Shown here: positions 1-5,225 of the stretch, piece by piece
How the letters are laid out: the number at the start of each line of letters is the position of its first letter
How positions within the stretch are numbered: the stretch's first letter is position 1
Source: an uncultured Clostridia bacterium
Lineage (GTDB): Bacteria; Bacillota; Clostridia; TANB77; CAG-508
Direction of reading: 5' to 3'
DNA: 6,013 nucleotides
Assembly (NCBI GenBank): GCA_948663505.1
Contig: CAPNAQ010000107.1
Span: 1-6,013, forward strand
Notes under the pieces: generated by a model
Seen by the model: the letters and a program-made list of their open reading frames with translations, nothing else
Told to the model about the DNA's origin: nothing
Databases searched by the model: none
Program-made: the position numbers and the translations under genes

Positions 1-42
1 AAATTTTCGAAAATTAATATTATTATTTATTTTATCTTTTTT

Positions 43-1161
43 CTAATCTTCCTTCAATCTAATAGGTAAAATCATATATACATAATCTTTATTTTCAATA
101 GATTTTACTAAACATGGAGAAATATTTGTACCAAATTCAACAAAAACTTCTTCATCATCAATTGACTTTAAACTATCTAAAAAATATTTTGGGTTAAAAC
201 CAGCTTCTAATCCTTTACCTTCAGTTGAAATAAACATTTCTTCTTTTGCTTCACCTGTTTGATTTGTACAAGATATAGTAACTTTTCCTATATCTACTGT
301 TACTTTTACAGGATATTTTTTTTCTTTTTCTATAGATGAAGAAGAAATTAAACTAATTCTTTCAAAACAATTTTGCAAACTATTTTTATTAACTCTAACT
401 CTTGTTTCCCAATTTTCAGGAATAACATTTTTATAATTTAAAAATTCACCATCTAAAATTCTAGTTACTATTTTACAATTATCCATTTCAAATAAAGCTT
501 GATTTTTTGAAACACCTATTTTTACTAATTCAAAAGAGTCTGATAAAATTTTATTAACTTCATTTAAAGTCTTACCTGGTATAACTGCACTAAAATCTTT
601 AGTTTGTTTATTTAAAAATATACTTCTTAAAGCTAATCTAAAACCATCAACAGCAACAATATTTAATTTATTATTTTGTATTTCAAATAAACAACCTGTA
701 AATATTGGTCTATTTTCTTCTGTACTAACTGCAAATATAGTTTTTCTTATCATATTTTTTAATATACTTTGATCTAACTCTATAGAATTTTCTATTTCTA
801 TTTTTGGAAGCTCTGGAAATTCTTCAGGATTCATTGTTGCTAATTTATATAATGAACCTTCACATTCTATTTCTAATAAATTCTTTTCATTAAGCTTTAT
901 AGAAATTTCAGTATCTGGTAATTTTCTTATTATTTCACTAAACATTATTGCATTTACAACTGTACTACCTTGCTCTTTTACATCACATTCCATAATATAT
1001 TCTATTCCTAGTTCTAAATCATATGTTGTTAGTTTTATTTCATTTTCATTAGTTTGAATTAATATTCCTTCTAGTATAGGCATTGTTGTTTTAGAAGCAA
1101 CACCTTTTACTACGGAATTAATAGCTTTTAGTATTTTGTCTTTGTAACATACTATTTTCAT
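43..1161 (-). CDS. dnaN: DNA polymerase III sliding clamp (beta subunit)
   Basis: This gene encodes the ring-shaped beta clamp that tethers the replicative polymerase and many repair proteins to DNA. The 372-residue product has the usual full family length, room for the three repeated clamp domains (roughly 1-125, 126-245, 246-372). Recognisable family segments are RPIFTG (151-156), DGFRLA (172-177), the LDGEF...Y stretch (236-243), GFNPKYFLD (321-329) and the C-terminal ILPIRL (364-369), which corresponds to the usual MPMRL-type ending. The ATG at 1159-1161 is preceded by a strong Shine-Dalgarno AGGGAGGT (complement of 1168-1175), so the start is secure; the stop is TAG at 43-45. It lies downstream of dnaA on the same strand, 331 bp away, and that gap is part of the origin. 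I see no convincing separate promoter, and the A/T-only tract just upstream looks like an unwinding element, so cotranscription with dnaA is inferred. No truncation or missing block is visible. Confidence 0.98.
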   Translation of the reverse strand: MKIVCYKDKILKAINSVVKGVASKTTMPILEGILIQTNENEIKLTTYDLELGIEYIMECDVKEQGSTVVNAIMFSEIIRKLPDTEISIKLNEKNLLEIECEGSLYKLATMNPEEFPELPKIEIENSIELDQSILKNMIRKTIFAVSTEENRPIFTGCLFEIQNNKLNIVAVDGFRLALRSIFLNKQTKDFSAVIPGKTLNEVNKILSDSFELVKIGVSKNQALFEMDNCKIVTRILDGEFLNYKNVIPENWETRVRVNKNSLQNCFERISLISSSSIEKEKKYPVKVTVDIGKVTISCTNQTGEAKEEMFISTEGKGLEAGFNPKYFLDSLKSIDDEEVFVEFGTNISPCLVKSIENKDYVYMILPIRLKED

Positions 1162-1174
1162 TTTTGTACCTCCC

Positions 1175-1226
1175 TATTTATTATAAATATAATATAAATA
1201 TTATTAGTAGTATTAGTATTAGGTCC
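1175..1226. other. Candidate basal unwinding site: DnaA-trio tract and A/T-only DNA unwinding element
   Basis: Read leftwards from position 1222, the plus strand gives eight consecutive triplets (3' to 5') GAT, TAT, GAT, TAT, GAT, GAT, TAT, TAT down to 1199, all with central A and final T. The described DnaA-trio consensus is 3'-[G/A]A[T/A]-5'; four of the eight match exactly and four differ only at the first base. The tract is separated by GTCC (1223-1226) from two abutting box-like sequences (1227-1235, 1236-1244) pointing towards it. On the other side, 1175-1206 contains no G or C. Boxes, G/C-containing spacer, trios and then A/T-rich DNA is the order known for the B. subtilis unwinding site. 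The function is inferred from this layout. Confidence 0.75.
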
Positions 1227-1244
1227 TGTGTAAACTGTGGAAAA
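1227..1244 (-). promoter_or_regulatory. Tandem DnaA boxes abutting the trio tract
   Basis: On the minus strand two 9-mers lie back to back in the same orientation: TTTTCCACA (complement of 1236-1244, one mismatch to TTATCCACA) and GTTTACACA (complement of 1227-1235, two mismatches). Both point towards the spacer and trio tract. This is where box-bound DnaA would have to sit to load onto single-stranded trio sequence. The second site is weak, and I call it mainly from its position. Confidence 0.6.
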
Positions 1245-1278
1245 CCCTGTTGAAAGTTCATATCCCTAATAAAACTAT

Positions 1279-1299
1279 TGTGCATAAGTTTGTGGATAA
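1279..1299 (-). promoter_or_regulatory. Two consensus DnaA boxes
   Basis: TGTGCATAA (1279-1287) and TGTGGATAA (1291-1299) are the complements of TTATGCACA and TTATCCACA. Both match TTATNCACA in full and have the same orientation with starts 12 bp apart. They are the best-conserved pair in this half of the origin and are likely high-affinity anchors for DnaA. Confidence 0.88.
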
Positions 1300-1308
1300 G
1301 TTTTCATT

Positions 1309-1326
1309 TTTTCCACATGTGTATAA
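1309..1326. promoter_or_regulatory. Back-to-back opposed DnaA boxes
   Basis: TTTTCCACA (1309-1317, one mismatch) is joined with no gap to TGTGTATAA (1318-1326, full match to the complement of TTATNCACA). The two opposed sites form a partial palindrome centred on CACATGTG (1314-1321). Two DnaA molecules would be held head to head here. Confidence 0.72.
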
Positions 1327-1332
1327 TTTATT

Positions 1333-1392
1333 TGTGGAGAATTAAGATATACACAGTTTATAAACAGGTTATTAACATGAAGGTGTGGATAT
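1333..1392. promoter_or_regulatory. Cluster of degenerate DnaA boxes, three at 11-bp spacing
   Basis: Five one-mismatch sites lie in 60 bp: TGTGGAGAA (1333-1341), ATATACACA (1347-1355), TTATAAACA (1358-1366), TTATTAACA (1369-1377) and TGTGGATAT (1384-1392). The three central sites share orientation and start exactly 11 bp apart, about one helical turn, so DnaA bound to them would lie on one face of the helix. Single one-mismatch matches are expected by chance in A/T-rich DNA, so the phasing and density carry the argument. Confidence 0.55.
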
Positions 1393-1492
1393 CTAATCTA
1401 GTTGTTCCGTAAGAATATATCCAATATTTTTTCACAAACATCAATTTTTACGAACATCAATTTTAAAAAATGTTATTTTTTATCTATATTCT

Positions 1493-2842
1493 TTATTTTT
1501 TTTCATTCGTAATTATGTTTTTCACACTTTCCACAATTAATTTTGTATTATTTTTTTCTTTTATTTCTTTTGCAATTTTATTGTAACCATGCATTACAGT
1601 AGAATGATCTCTATTTCCAAATTCTGTTCCTATTTGAGGAAAAGACATATTTGCAACTTCTCTACACAAATACATTGCTATCTGTCTTGGAAATGCGATA
1701 TCGTTAGATCTTTTTGCTCCTGATAATTCTTCTTTTTTTATGCTAAAATATTTTGAAACAGTTTCTTTTATAAAATCACAAGATATTACTTTTTCACTTT
1801 CATATATAAATTCATTAATTATTTTTTCTGCATGCTCTATTGTTATAGGACTATGTGTTAAAGATGCTCTTGCAACTATTTTATTTAGAACACCTTCCAA
1901 TTCTCTAATATTTGAATTTATTTTTGTAGCTATATTTGATAAAATTATATCATCTATTATTATATTTTCATCTTGAGATTTTTTTCTTAATATTGCTAAA
2001 CGAGTTTCATAATCTGGAAAAGAAATATCTGCTAATAGTCCCCATTCAAACCTAGATTTTAGTCTATCTTCTAAAAACTCTATATCTCTAGGAGGTTTAT
2101 CACTTGAAATAATTATTTGTTTTCCAGCTTCTCTTAATGTGTTAAATGTATGAAAGAATTCTTCTTGAACTCTTTCCTTTCCAGCTATAAACTGGATATC
2201 ATCTATTAATAAAACATCTATATTTCTATATTTATTTCTAAAAATTTCAGTTTTATTATCTTTTATAGAATTTATCAATTGATTTGTAAATTTTTCTGAT
2301 GTAACATAAAGAACATTATAATTTGAATTGTTTTCTAATATCCTATTACCTATAGCATGCATTAAGTGAGTTTTTCCTAATCCAACCCCACCATATAAAA
2401 ATAATGGATTATATGATTTTCCTGGTTCATTTCCTACTGCAAGTGCTGCTGCATGTGCAAATCTATTATTATTTCCAACAACAAATGTTTCAAATGTATA
2501 TTTATAATTTAATGTTGAATGATTACTTTCAAGTTCGGCATCTGATACATTAGATTTTTTGTCAGATATTATTGTTTCATCATTATCTTCTTCTGATATA
2601 TCTATTACTGAAAAAGTCCAATCTCTATTTGTTATATATCTTAAAGTATTAAATATTAGACTATTAAATTTATTTTCAATAAAATCTTTCTGAAATTGTG
2701 ATTTTGCTATAAAAGTAATATGATTATTTTCTATTTTTCTTATTTCAAGTGGTATAATCCAAGTGTCATAAGATATTTTTGAAACTTCATCTTTCAATAA
2801 TTCTTTTAATTTGTTTAAAAGTTCATCTTTATCAATTGACAT
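1493..2842 (-). CDS. dnaA: Chromosomal replication initiator protein DnaA
   Basis: DnaA is the AAA+ ATPase that binds the boxes on both sides of this gene, opens the origin and helps recruit the replicative helicase. The 449-residue product has all four domains: an N-terminal interaction domain (about 1-80), a short polar linker (about 82-112), the AAA+ core (about 113-330) and the DNA-binding domain (about 350-449). Visible motifs are Walker A GGVGLGKT (151-158), Walker B LLIDD (211-215), sensor 1 around IISSD (244-248), a likely arginine finger R264 in LKSRF, sensor 2 R313 in NIRELEG, and the signature RDHSTVMHGY (411-420). I start at the ATG at 2840-2842 because AAAGGA lies 7 nt upstream. 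A TTG in frame at 2861-2863 would add seven residues but has no ribosome-binding site, and its upstream bases are a DnaA box. Boxes in the leader suggest autoregulation. Confidence 0.98.
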   Translation of the reverse strand: MSIDKDELLNKLKELLKDEVSKISYDTWIIPLEIRKIENNHITFIAKSQFQKDFIENKFNSLIFNTLRYITNRDWTFSVIDISEEDNDETIISDKKSNVSDAELESNHSTLNYKYTFETFVVGNNNRFAHAAALAVGNEPGKSYNPLFLYGGVGLGKTHLMHAIGNRILENNSNYNVLYVTSEKFTNQLINSIKDNKTEIFRNKYRNIDVLLIDDIQFIAGKERVQEEFFHTFNTLREAGKQIIISSDKPPRDIEFLEDRLKSRFEWGLLADISFPDYETRLAILRKKSQDENIIIDDIILSNIATKINSNIRELEGVLNKIVARASLTHSPITIEHAEKIINEFIYESEKVISCDFIKETVSKYFSIKKEELSGAKRSNDIAFPRQIAMYLCREVANMSFPQIGTEFGNRDHSTVMHGYNKIAKEIKEKNNTKLIVESVKNIITNEKK

Positions 2843-2849
2843 TTTTATA

Positions 2850-2855
2850 TCCTTT
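2850..2855 (-). promoter_or_regulatory. Shine-Dalgarno deciding the dnaA start
   Basis: The complement reads AAAGGA, 7 nt before the ATG at 2842. It falls inside the extension that a start at the upstream TTG (2863) would require, so it supports the shorter 449-residue protein. Confidence 0.85.
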
Positions 2856-2866
2856 CTTTGCAAAAC

Positions 2867-2898
2867 TTATCCACAAAGTTATCCACATCTGTTGATAA
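2867..2898 (+). promoter_or_regulatory. DnaA boxes in the dnaA leader
   Basis: TTATCCACA occurs perfectly twice, at 2867-2875 and 2879-2887, in one orientation with starts 12 bp apart. An opposed one-mismatch site TGTTGATAA follows at 2890-2898. They lie between the candidate dnaA promoter and its start codon, where bound DnaA could block transcription of its own gene. That role is inferred. Confidence 0.9.
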
Positions 2899-2990
2899 GT
2901 TTGTAATATTATTGAAAAAAAAACAAAAAATTTGCGAACAGAAATTTATTGAAAATACTGACAAAAATCTTATTTCTTTTTGTATTTCAT

Positions 2991-3020
2991 ATAATAACAA
3001 ATTTTGTAGTATTTAGTCAA
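2991..3020 (-). promoter_or_regulatory. Candidate dnaA promoter
   Basis: On the minus strand TTGACT (complement of 3015-3020) and TATTAT (complement of 2991-2996) are separated by 18 bp, resembling -35 and -10 elements of a housekeeping sigma factor. Transcription would start near 2984, giving a leader of about 140 nt that contains the 2867-2898 boxes. Random matches are common in A/T-rich DNA, so support is moderate. Confidence 0.55.
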
Positions 3021-3026
3021 TAGTAT

Positions 3027-3077
3027 TGTGGAAAAAATTTTTTTTCTGTGGATAATTTTTAATTTTTCTGTGGATAA
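3027..3077 (-). promoter_or_regulatory. Three co-oriented DnaA boxes upstream of the dnaA promoter
   Basis: TGTGGAAAA (3027-3035, one mismatch) and two perfect TGTGGATAA sites (3047-3055, 3069-3077) share orientation with starts 20 and 22 bp apart, close to two helical turns. The last two sit in an exact 15-bp direct repeat (3041-3055 and 3063-3077), so the flanking T-tract is conserved too. The array lies just upstream of the candidate dnaA -35 element. Confidence 0.88.
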
Positions 3078-3235
3078 AAATAAAATGTTACAAAGATATT
3101 TCAATATACATTATTGTTTTATAGTTTTTTTAATTAATACTATTGAAAATGTTGATATACAAATAAATATTTATATATTACACTTTATTAAAACTATTAT
3201 CCGTAACACTGTATCTTAAAAAATTTCAAAATGTA

Positions 3236-3265
3236 TTGACAAAAGGACACAATTTAAGGTATAAT
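3236..3265 (+). promoter_or_regulatory. Consensus promoter for rpmH
   Basis: TTGACA (3236-3241) and TATAAT (3260-3265) both match the housekeeping sigma consensus exactly, with an 18-bp spacer. Transcription would start near 3272, about 70 nt before the rpmH ATG. A strong promoter fits a ribosomal protein gene, and it may also serve rnpA and the genes behind it. Confidence 0.88.
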
Positions 3266-3341
3266 CGATACACTGATGATTTTGTATAAAATTTCTAAAA
3301 AAGGAATTTAAAATAAAAACTAATAGGGGAGGTGCTATAAA

Positions 3342-3476
3342 ATGAAAAGAACATTTCAACCAAAAACAAGACAAGAAAAAAGAGAACATGGATTTATGAA
3401 AAGAATGAAAACGAGAGCAGGCAGAAACGTTTTAAAAGCAAGAAGAGCAAAAGGTAGAAAAAAATTAAGTGCATAG
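3342..3476 (+). CDS. rpmH: Large-subunit ribosomal protein L34 (bL34)
   Basis: This gene encodes a small, very basic protein of the large ribosomal subunit. The 44-residue product is the standard length for bL34 and runs from MKRTFQPKTRQ through HGFMKRMKTRAGRNVL (16-31) to a lysine/arginine-rich end (RRAKGRKKLSA); these are the family hallmarks. A strong Shine-Dalgarno AGGGGAGGTG (3325-3334) precedes the ATG at 3342-3344, and the stop is TAG at 3474-3476. It is the first gene of the rightward cluster, with a consensus promoter about 70 nt upstream and rnpA 135 bp downstream, the pairing seen at most bacterial origins. A short hairpin overlaps its stop codon and may lower read-through into rnpA. 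It is easily missed by length-filtered gene calls but is unambiguous. Confidence 0.98.
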   Translation: MKRTFQPKTRQEKREHGFMKRMKTRAGRNVLKARRAKGRKKLSA

Positions 3477-3488
3477 GCACGTTTTTTT
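3469..3488 (+). terminator. Possible attenuating hairpin at the rpmH stop
   Basis: GTGC (3469-3472) can pair with GCAC (3477-3480) around a four-base loop that contains most of the stop codon, followed by G and seven T residues (3482-3488). The stem is only 4 bp, so it is at best a partial terminator that would make much L34 message and less rnpA. Translating ribosomes would disrupt it. Confidence 0.3.
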
Positions 3489-3598
3489 CATTTAAAAAAT
3501 TAACGATTTCAGCAAATTTGGAGAAAAATCAATTGAAGGGCATGAAGAAAAAAGTATTTGAAAATATCAAAGATTTTTATCATGTCTTTTTTCCAAAG

Positions 3599-3604
3599 AA
3601 GGGG
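3599..3604 (+). promoter_or_regulatory. Shine-Dalgarno deciding the rnpA start
   Basis: AAGGGG lies 7 nt before the ATG at 3612-3614. In-frame alternatives at TTG 3558 and ATG 3582 have no comparable site and would add residues absent from the family, so the start at 3612 is preferred. Confidence 0.8.
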
Positions 3605-3611
3605 AAATATA

Positions 3612-3968
3612 ATGAAAAAAACTAAAATGTTAAAAAAAAACTATGAATTTAGACAAGTTCTCTCAAAAGGTAAATATTATCAAGGTAAATATATAGCATG
3701 TTTTTTAAAAAAAAATAATAAAAATTATAATTTACTAGGATTGGCAATTAGCGTAAAAGCTGGAAAAGCTGTAAAAAGAAACAAAGCAAAAAGATTATTG
3801 AGAGAAAATTATAAAATTTTAGAAGAATCTTTACAGTATGGTAATAGTATAGTTTTTTTATTAAAAAAACATGTTAGTATTAATGATTTAAATTTTGATA
3901 TTATTAAAAGTGATATGGAAAAAATTTTCGATAAAGCAAATATAATAAAAAGTAAAAAATCAATATAA
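3612..3968 (+). CDS. rnpA: Ribonuclease P protein component
   Basis: This gene encodes the basic protein partner of the catalytic RNase P RNA, which removes 5' leaders from precursor tRNAs. From the ATG at 3612 the product has 118 residues, normal for the family. The N-terminal part (MLKKNYEFRQVLSKGKYY) matches the family's usual opening with its conserved phenylalanine region. The diagnostic arginine/lysine-rich RNR motif is at about 52-68 with R56, N57, R61 and R64 in place. A basic, low-complexity tail (KSKKSI) ends the protein. Longer in-frame starts at 3558 and 3582 exist, but AAGGGG sits 7 nt before 3612. It follows rpmH and is 23 bp ahead of yidD, probably in one transcript. The gene for the RNA partner is not in the window. 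Confidence 0.96.
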   Translation: MKKTKMLKKNYEFRQVLSKGKYYQGKYIACFLKKNNKNYNLLGLAISVKAGKAVKRNKAKRLLRENYKILEESLQYGNSIVFLLKKHVSINDLNFDIIKSDMEKIFDKANIIKSKKSI

Positions 3969-3991
3969 TATTAGGGAATGAACGTTTAGAG

Positions 3992-4210
3992 ATGAGAAGA
4001 ATATTAATTAAAATAATTGATTTTTATCAAAAAAATATTTCTTTATGGTTTTCTAGTAAAAATATAAATTGTAAGTTTTACCCAACATGTTCAGAATATA
4101 CAAAACAAGCTATTAATAAATATGGTTCTATAAAGGGAATATTTTTAGGAATAAATAGAATTTTAAGATGTAATCCTTTCTCAAAAGGAGGATATGATCC
4201 GCTAAAATGA
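3992..4210 (+). CDS. yidD: Membrane protein insertion efficiency factor YidD
   Basis: YidD is a small protein associated with the inner face of the membrane; in E. coli it helps substrates integrate through YidC, though its mechanism is unsettled. The 72-residue product carries the family signature CKFYPTCSEY (27-36) and the ending RILRCNPFSKGGYDP (56-70). The three characteristic cysteines are C27, C33 and C60. An amphipathic N-terminal helix (about 1-20) fits membrane association. It lies 23 bp after rnpA and 16 bp before yidC, the usual order. The ribosome-binding site is unusual: AGGGA (3973-3977) is 14 nt from the ATG at 3992, and the nearer TTTAGAG is poor. A four-codon frame (ATG 3978 to TAG 3989) ends 2 nt before the start, so reinitiation or coupling is possible. 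Confidence 0.95.
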   Translation: MRRILIKIIDFYQKNISLWFSSKNINCKFYPTCSEYTKQAINKYGSIKGIFLGINRILRCNPFSKGGYDPLK

Positions 4211-4226
4211 GCTAGGAGGAATATAG

Positions 4227-5114
4227 ATGTTTCAATTTTTTGCAAACATTTTTGGTTTTTTGTTAAATACAATAAATAATATTGTAAATAATTATGGTTT
4301 AGCAATAATATTATTCACAGTTTTAATAAAATTAATAATGTTACCATTATCTATAAAGCAACAAAAAACAATGAAAAAGAATGTAAAACTTCAAGAAAAA
4401 ATGAAAGTTTTACAATTTAAATATAAAAACGATCCTGAAAAATTAAATAAAGAAATGATGGATTTATATAAACAAGAAAAAATGAATCCATTTAGTGGAT
4501 GTTTGAGTGCAATAATGCAATTTATTTTATTAATATCAATTTTTTATATGGTAAGATTTCCTTTAACATATATGCAAAAAATTGATAAAAATCAAATAAA
4601 TACATATATTGAACAAATGAAACAGGATAATATATCTGTAAGTGAAGCTTATTCAGAGATAGATATTGTTAGAGAATTAAATTATTTAAAGGATAAATTT
4701 CCAGAAAATAATGAACTAAATAAAATAAATTTAAATATGAATTTTTTTGGATTAGATTTAAGTAAAATACCACAACAGAATTTAAGTGATTGGACTGTAT
4801 ATATAATACCAGTATTATATATAATATCGACATTTATATCTATGAAAATAACAACAAATATGCAAAATAATACCAAATCTGATAAAAAGGCAATTGATAT
4901 TACAGAAGATGGTAAACAAGTAGAGGAAAAAGATGAGAAAAGTGAAATGGAAGAAGCAATGGCACAATCAAATAAGATGATGTCTTGGATGATGCCAATA
5001 ATGTCTATTTCTATATCACTTGTAGCACCTTTAGGATTAGCTTTGTATTGGTTAGTTAATAATCTCTTAATGATTGTTGAAAGGTTAATTTTAAATAAGT
5101 TTATAAAAGATTAG
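4227..5114 (+). CDS. yidC: Membrane protein insertase YidC/Oxa1 family
   Basis: This insertase integrates membrane proteins, alone or with the Sec translocon. The 295-residue product is the short Gram-positive type without the large extracytoplasmic domain of proteobacterial YidC. Hydrophobic segments are visible at about 24-42, 92-113, 188-206 and 252-286, the last probably two helices. The cytoplasmic charged hairpin after the first segment (about 43-85) and the family segment NPFSGCLSAIMQ (87-98) are present. The conserved positive charge in the first core helix appears as K35 in LIKLIMLPL, where B. subtilis SpoIIIJ has arginine. The N-terminus has no lipobox cysteine, unlike B. subtilis SpoIIIJ. 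A polar stretch of about 60 residues (114-172) and an acidic cytoplasmic loop (213-248) look expanded. The start has AGGAGGA (4214-4220) 6 nt upstream. Confidence 0.96.
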   Translation: MFQFFANIFGFLLNTINNIVNNYGLAIILFTVLIKLIMLPLSIKQQKTMKKNVKLQEKMKVLQFKYKNDPEKLNKEMMDLYKQEKMNPFSGCLSAIMQFILLISIFYMVRFPLTYMQKIDKNQINTYIEQMKQDNISVSEAYSEIDIVRELNYLKDKFPENNELNKINLNMNFFGLDLSKIPQQNLSDWTVYIIPVLYIISTFISMKITTNMQNNTKSDKKAIDITEDGKQVEEKDEKSEMEEAMAQSNKMMSWMMPIMSISISLVAPLGLALYWLVNNLLMIVERLILNKFIKD

Positions 5115-5155
5115 ATAAAAATAACAAATAAGAAACAATCCAAAATTTAGCAGAT

Positions 5156-5177
5156 AAAAATTTGAATAAATTTTTTT
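5156..5177 (+). terminator. A/T-only hairpin between yidC and jag
   Basis: AAAAATTT (5156-5163) pairs perfectly with AAATTTTT (5168-5175) around a GAAT loop and is followed by two further T residues. The 8-bp stem has no G-C pair, so it would be weak as an intrinsic terminator. It could reduce rather than stop read-through, or be chance in this base composition. Confidence 0.25.
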
Positions 5178-5225
5178 AGTGTTAATATATGGAGAGAAGC
5201 AGTTTAGAAGGGGAATGTTAAAAAT

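Larger units (their letters stand above)
1162..1492. other. oriC, dnaA-dnaN intergenic part (DnaA-box array plus unwinding site)
   Basis: This 331-bp gap has no gene. Sites matching TTATNCACA exactly (either strand) are 1279-1287, 1291-1299 and 1318-1326. Sites with one mismatch are 1236-1244, 1309-1317, 1333-1341, 1347-1355, 1358-1366, 1369-1377, 1384-1392 and 1428-1436; a weaker two-mismatch site is 1227-1235. At the dnaN end the boxes give way to a GTCC spacer, a triplet tract and pure A/T sequence. In Bacillus subtilis the dnaA-dnaN interval carries the unwinding region, so the same role is inferred here. The dnaA-proximal end (about 1393-1492) holds one weak box and a 12-bp direct repeat (1437-1448 and 1453-1464), with no clear terminator for dnaA. 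Confidence 0.88.
2843..3341. other. oriC, dnaA-rpmH intergenic part
   Basis: These 499 bp between the divergent dnaA and rpmH genes contain no credible coding sequence. Four full-match DnaA boxes are present: TTATCCACA at 2867-2875 and 2879-2887, and its complement at 3047-3055 and 3069-3077. Single-mismatch sites are at 2890-2898 and 3027-3035. A minus-strand promoter for dnaA and a plus-strand promoter for rpmH are recognisable. Between the right-hand boxes and the rpmH promoter, about 3078-3230 is very A/T-rich with no recognised element apart from one arm (3136-3145) of a 10-bp inverted repeat whose other arm is 3018-3027. I found no run of DnaA-trios here, so this half probably serves in DnaA binding and regulation. 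Confidence 0.88.

Noticed and set aside
2..15. Perfect 14-bp palindrome AATTTTCGAAAATT just beyond dnaN, considered as a terminator
   Set aside because: The stem is almost pure A/T, a realistic loop leaves about 5 bp, and any T-tail would lie outside the window.
1740..1976. Plus-strand open frame of 78 codons inside dnaA
   Set aside because: It lies wholly within dnaA on the opposite strand, has no recognisable domain and is explained by the coding frame of dnaA.
3028..3219. Plus-strand open frame of 63 codons in the origin
   Set aside because: It begins with GTG inside a DnaA box, has no ribosome-binding site, crosses two perfect boxes and has the composition of A/T-rich non-coding DNA.
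1162..3341. parS (Spo0J/ParB) or Spo0A sites in the origin
   Set aside because: I saw nothing close to the TGTTTCACGTGAAACA-type parS and no convincing TGTCGAA-type box.
3558..3611. N-terminal extension of rnpA from TTG 3558 or ATG 3582
   Set aside because: No ribosome-binding site serves those starts, the residues are not family-like, and AAGGGG is placed for ATG 3612.
4078..4305. Minus-strand open frame of 75 codons across yidD and yidC
   Set aside because: It is antisense to two well-supported genes, with no start signal or family resemblance.
4682..4876. Minus-strand open frame of 64 codons inside yidC
   Set aside because: It is antisense to yidC; its hydrophobic content mirrors the A/T-rich codons of the real gene.
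5162..5190. Promoter for jag (TTGAAT at 5162 with TAATAT or TATATG)
   Set aside because: Spacing and hexamers are poor, and such matches are frequent in this base composition.
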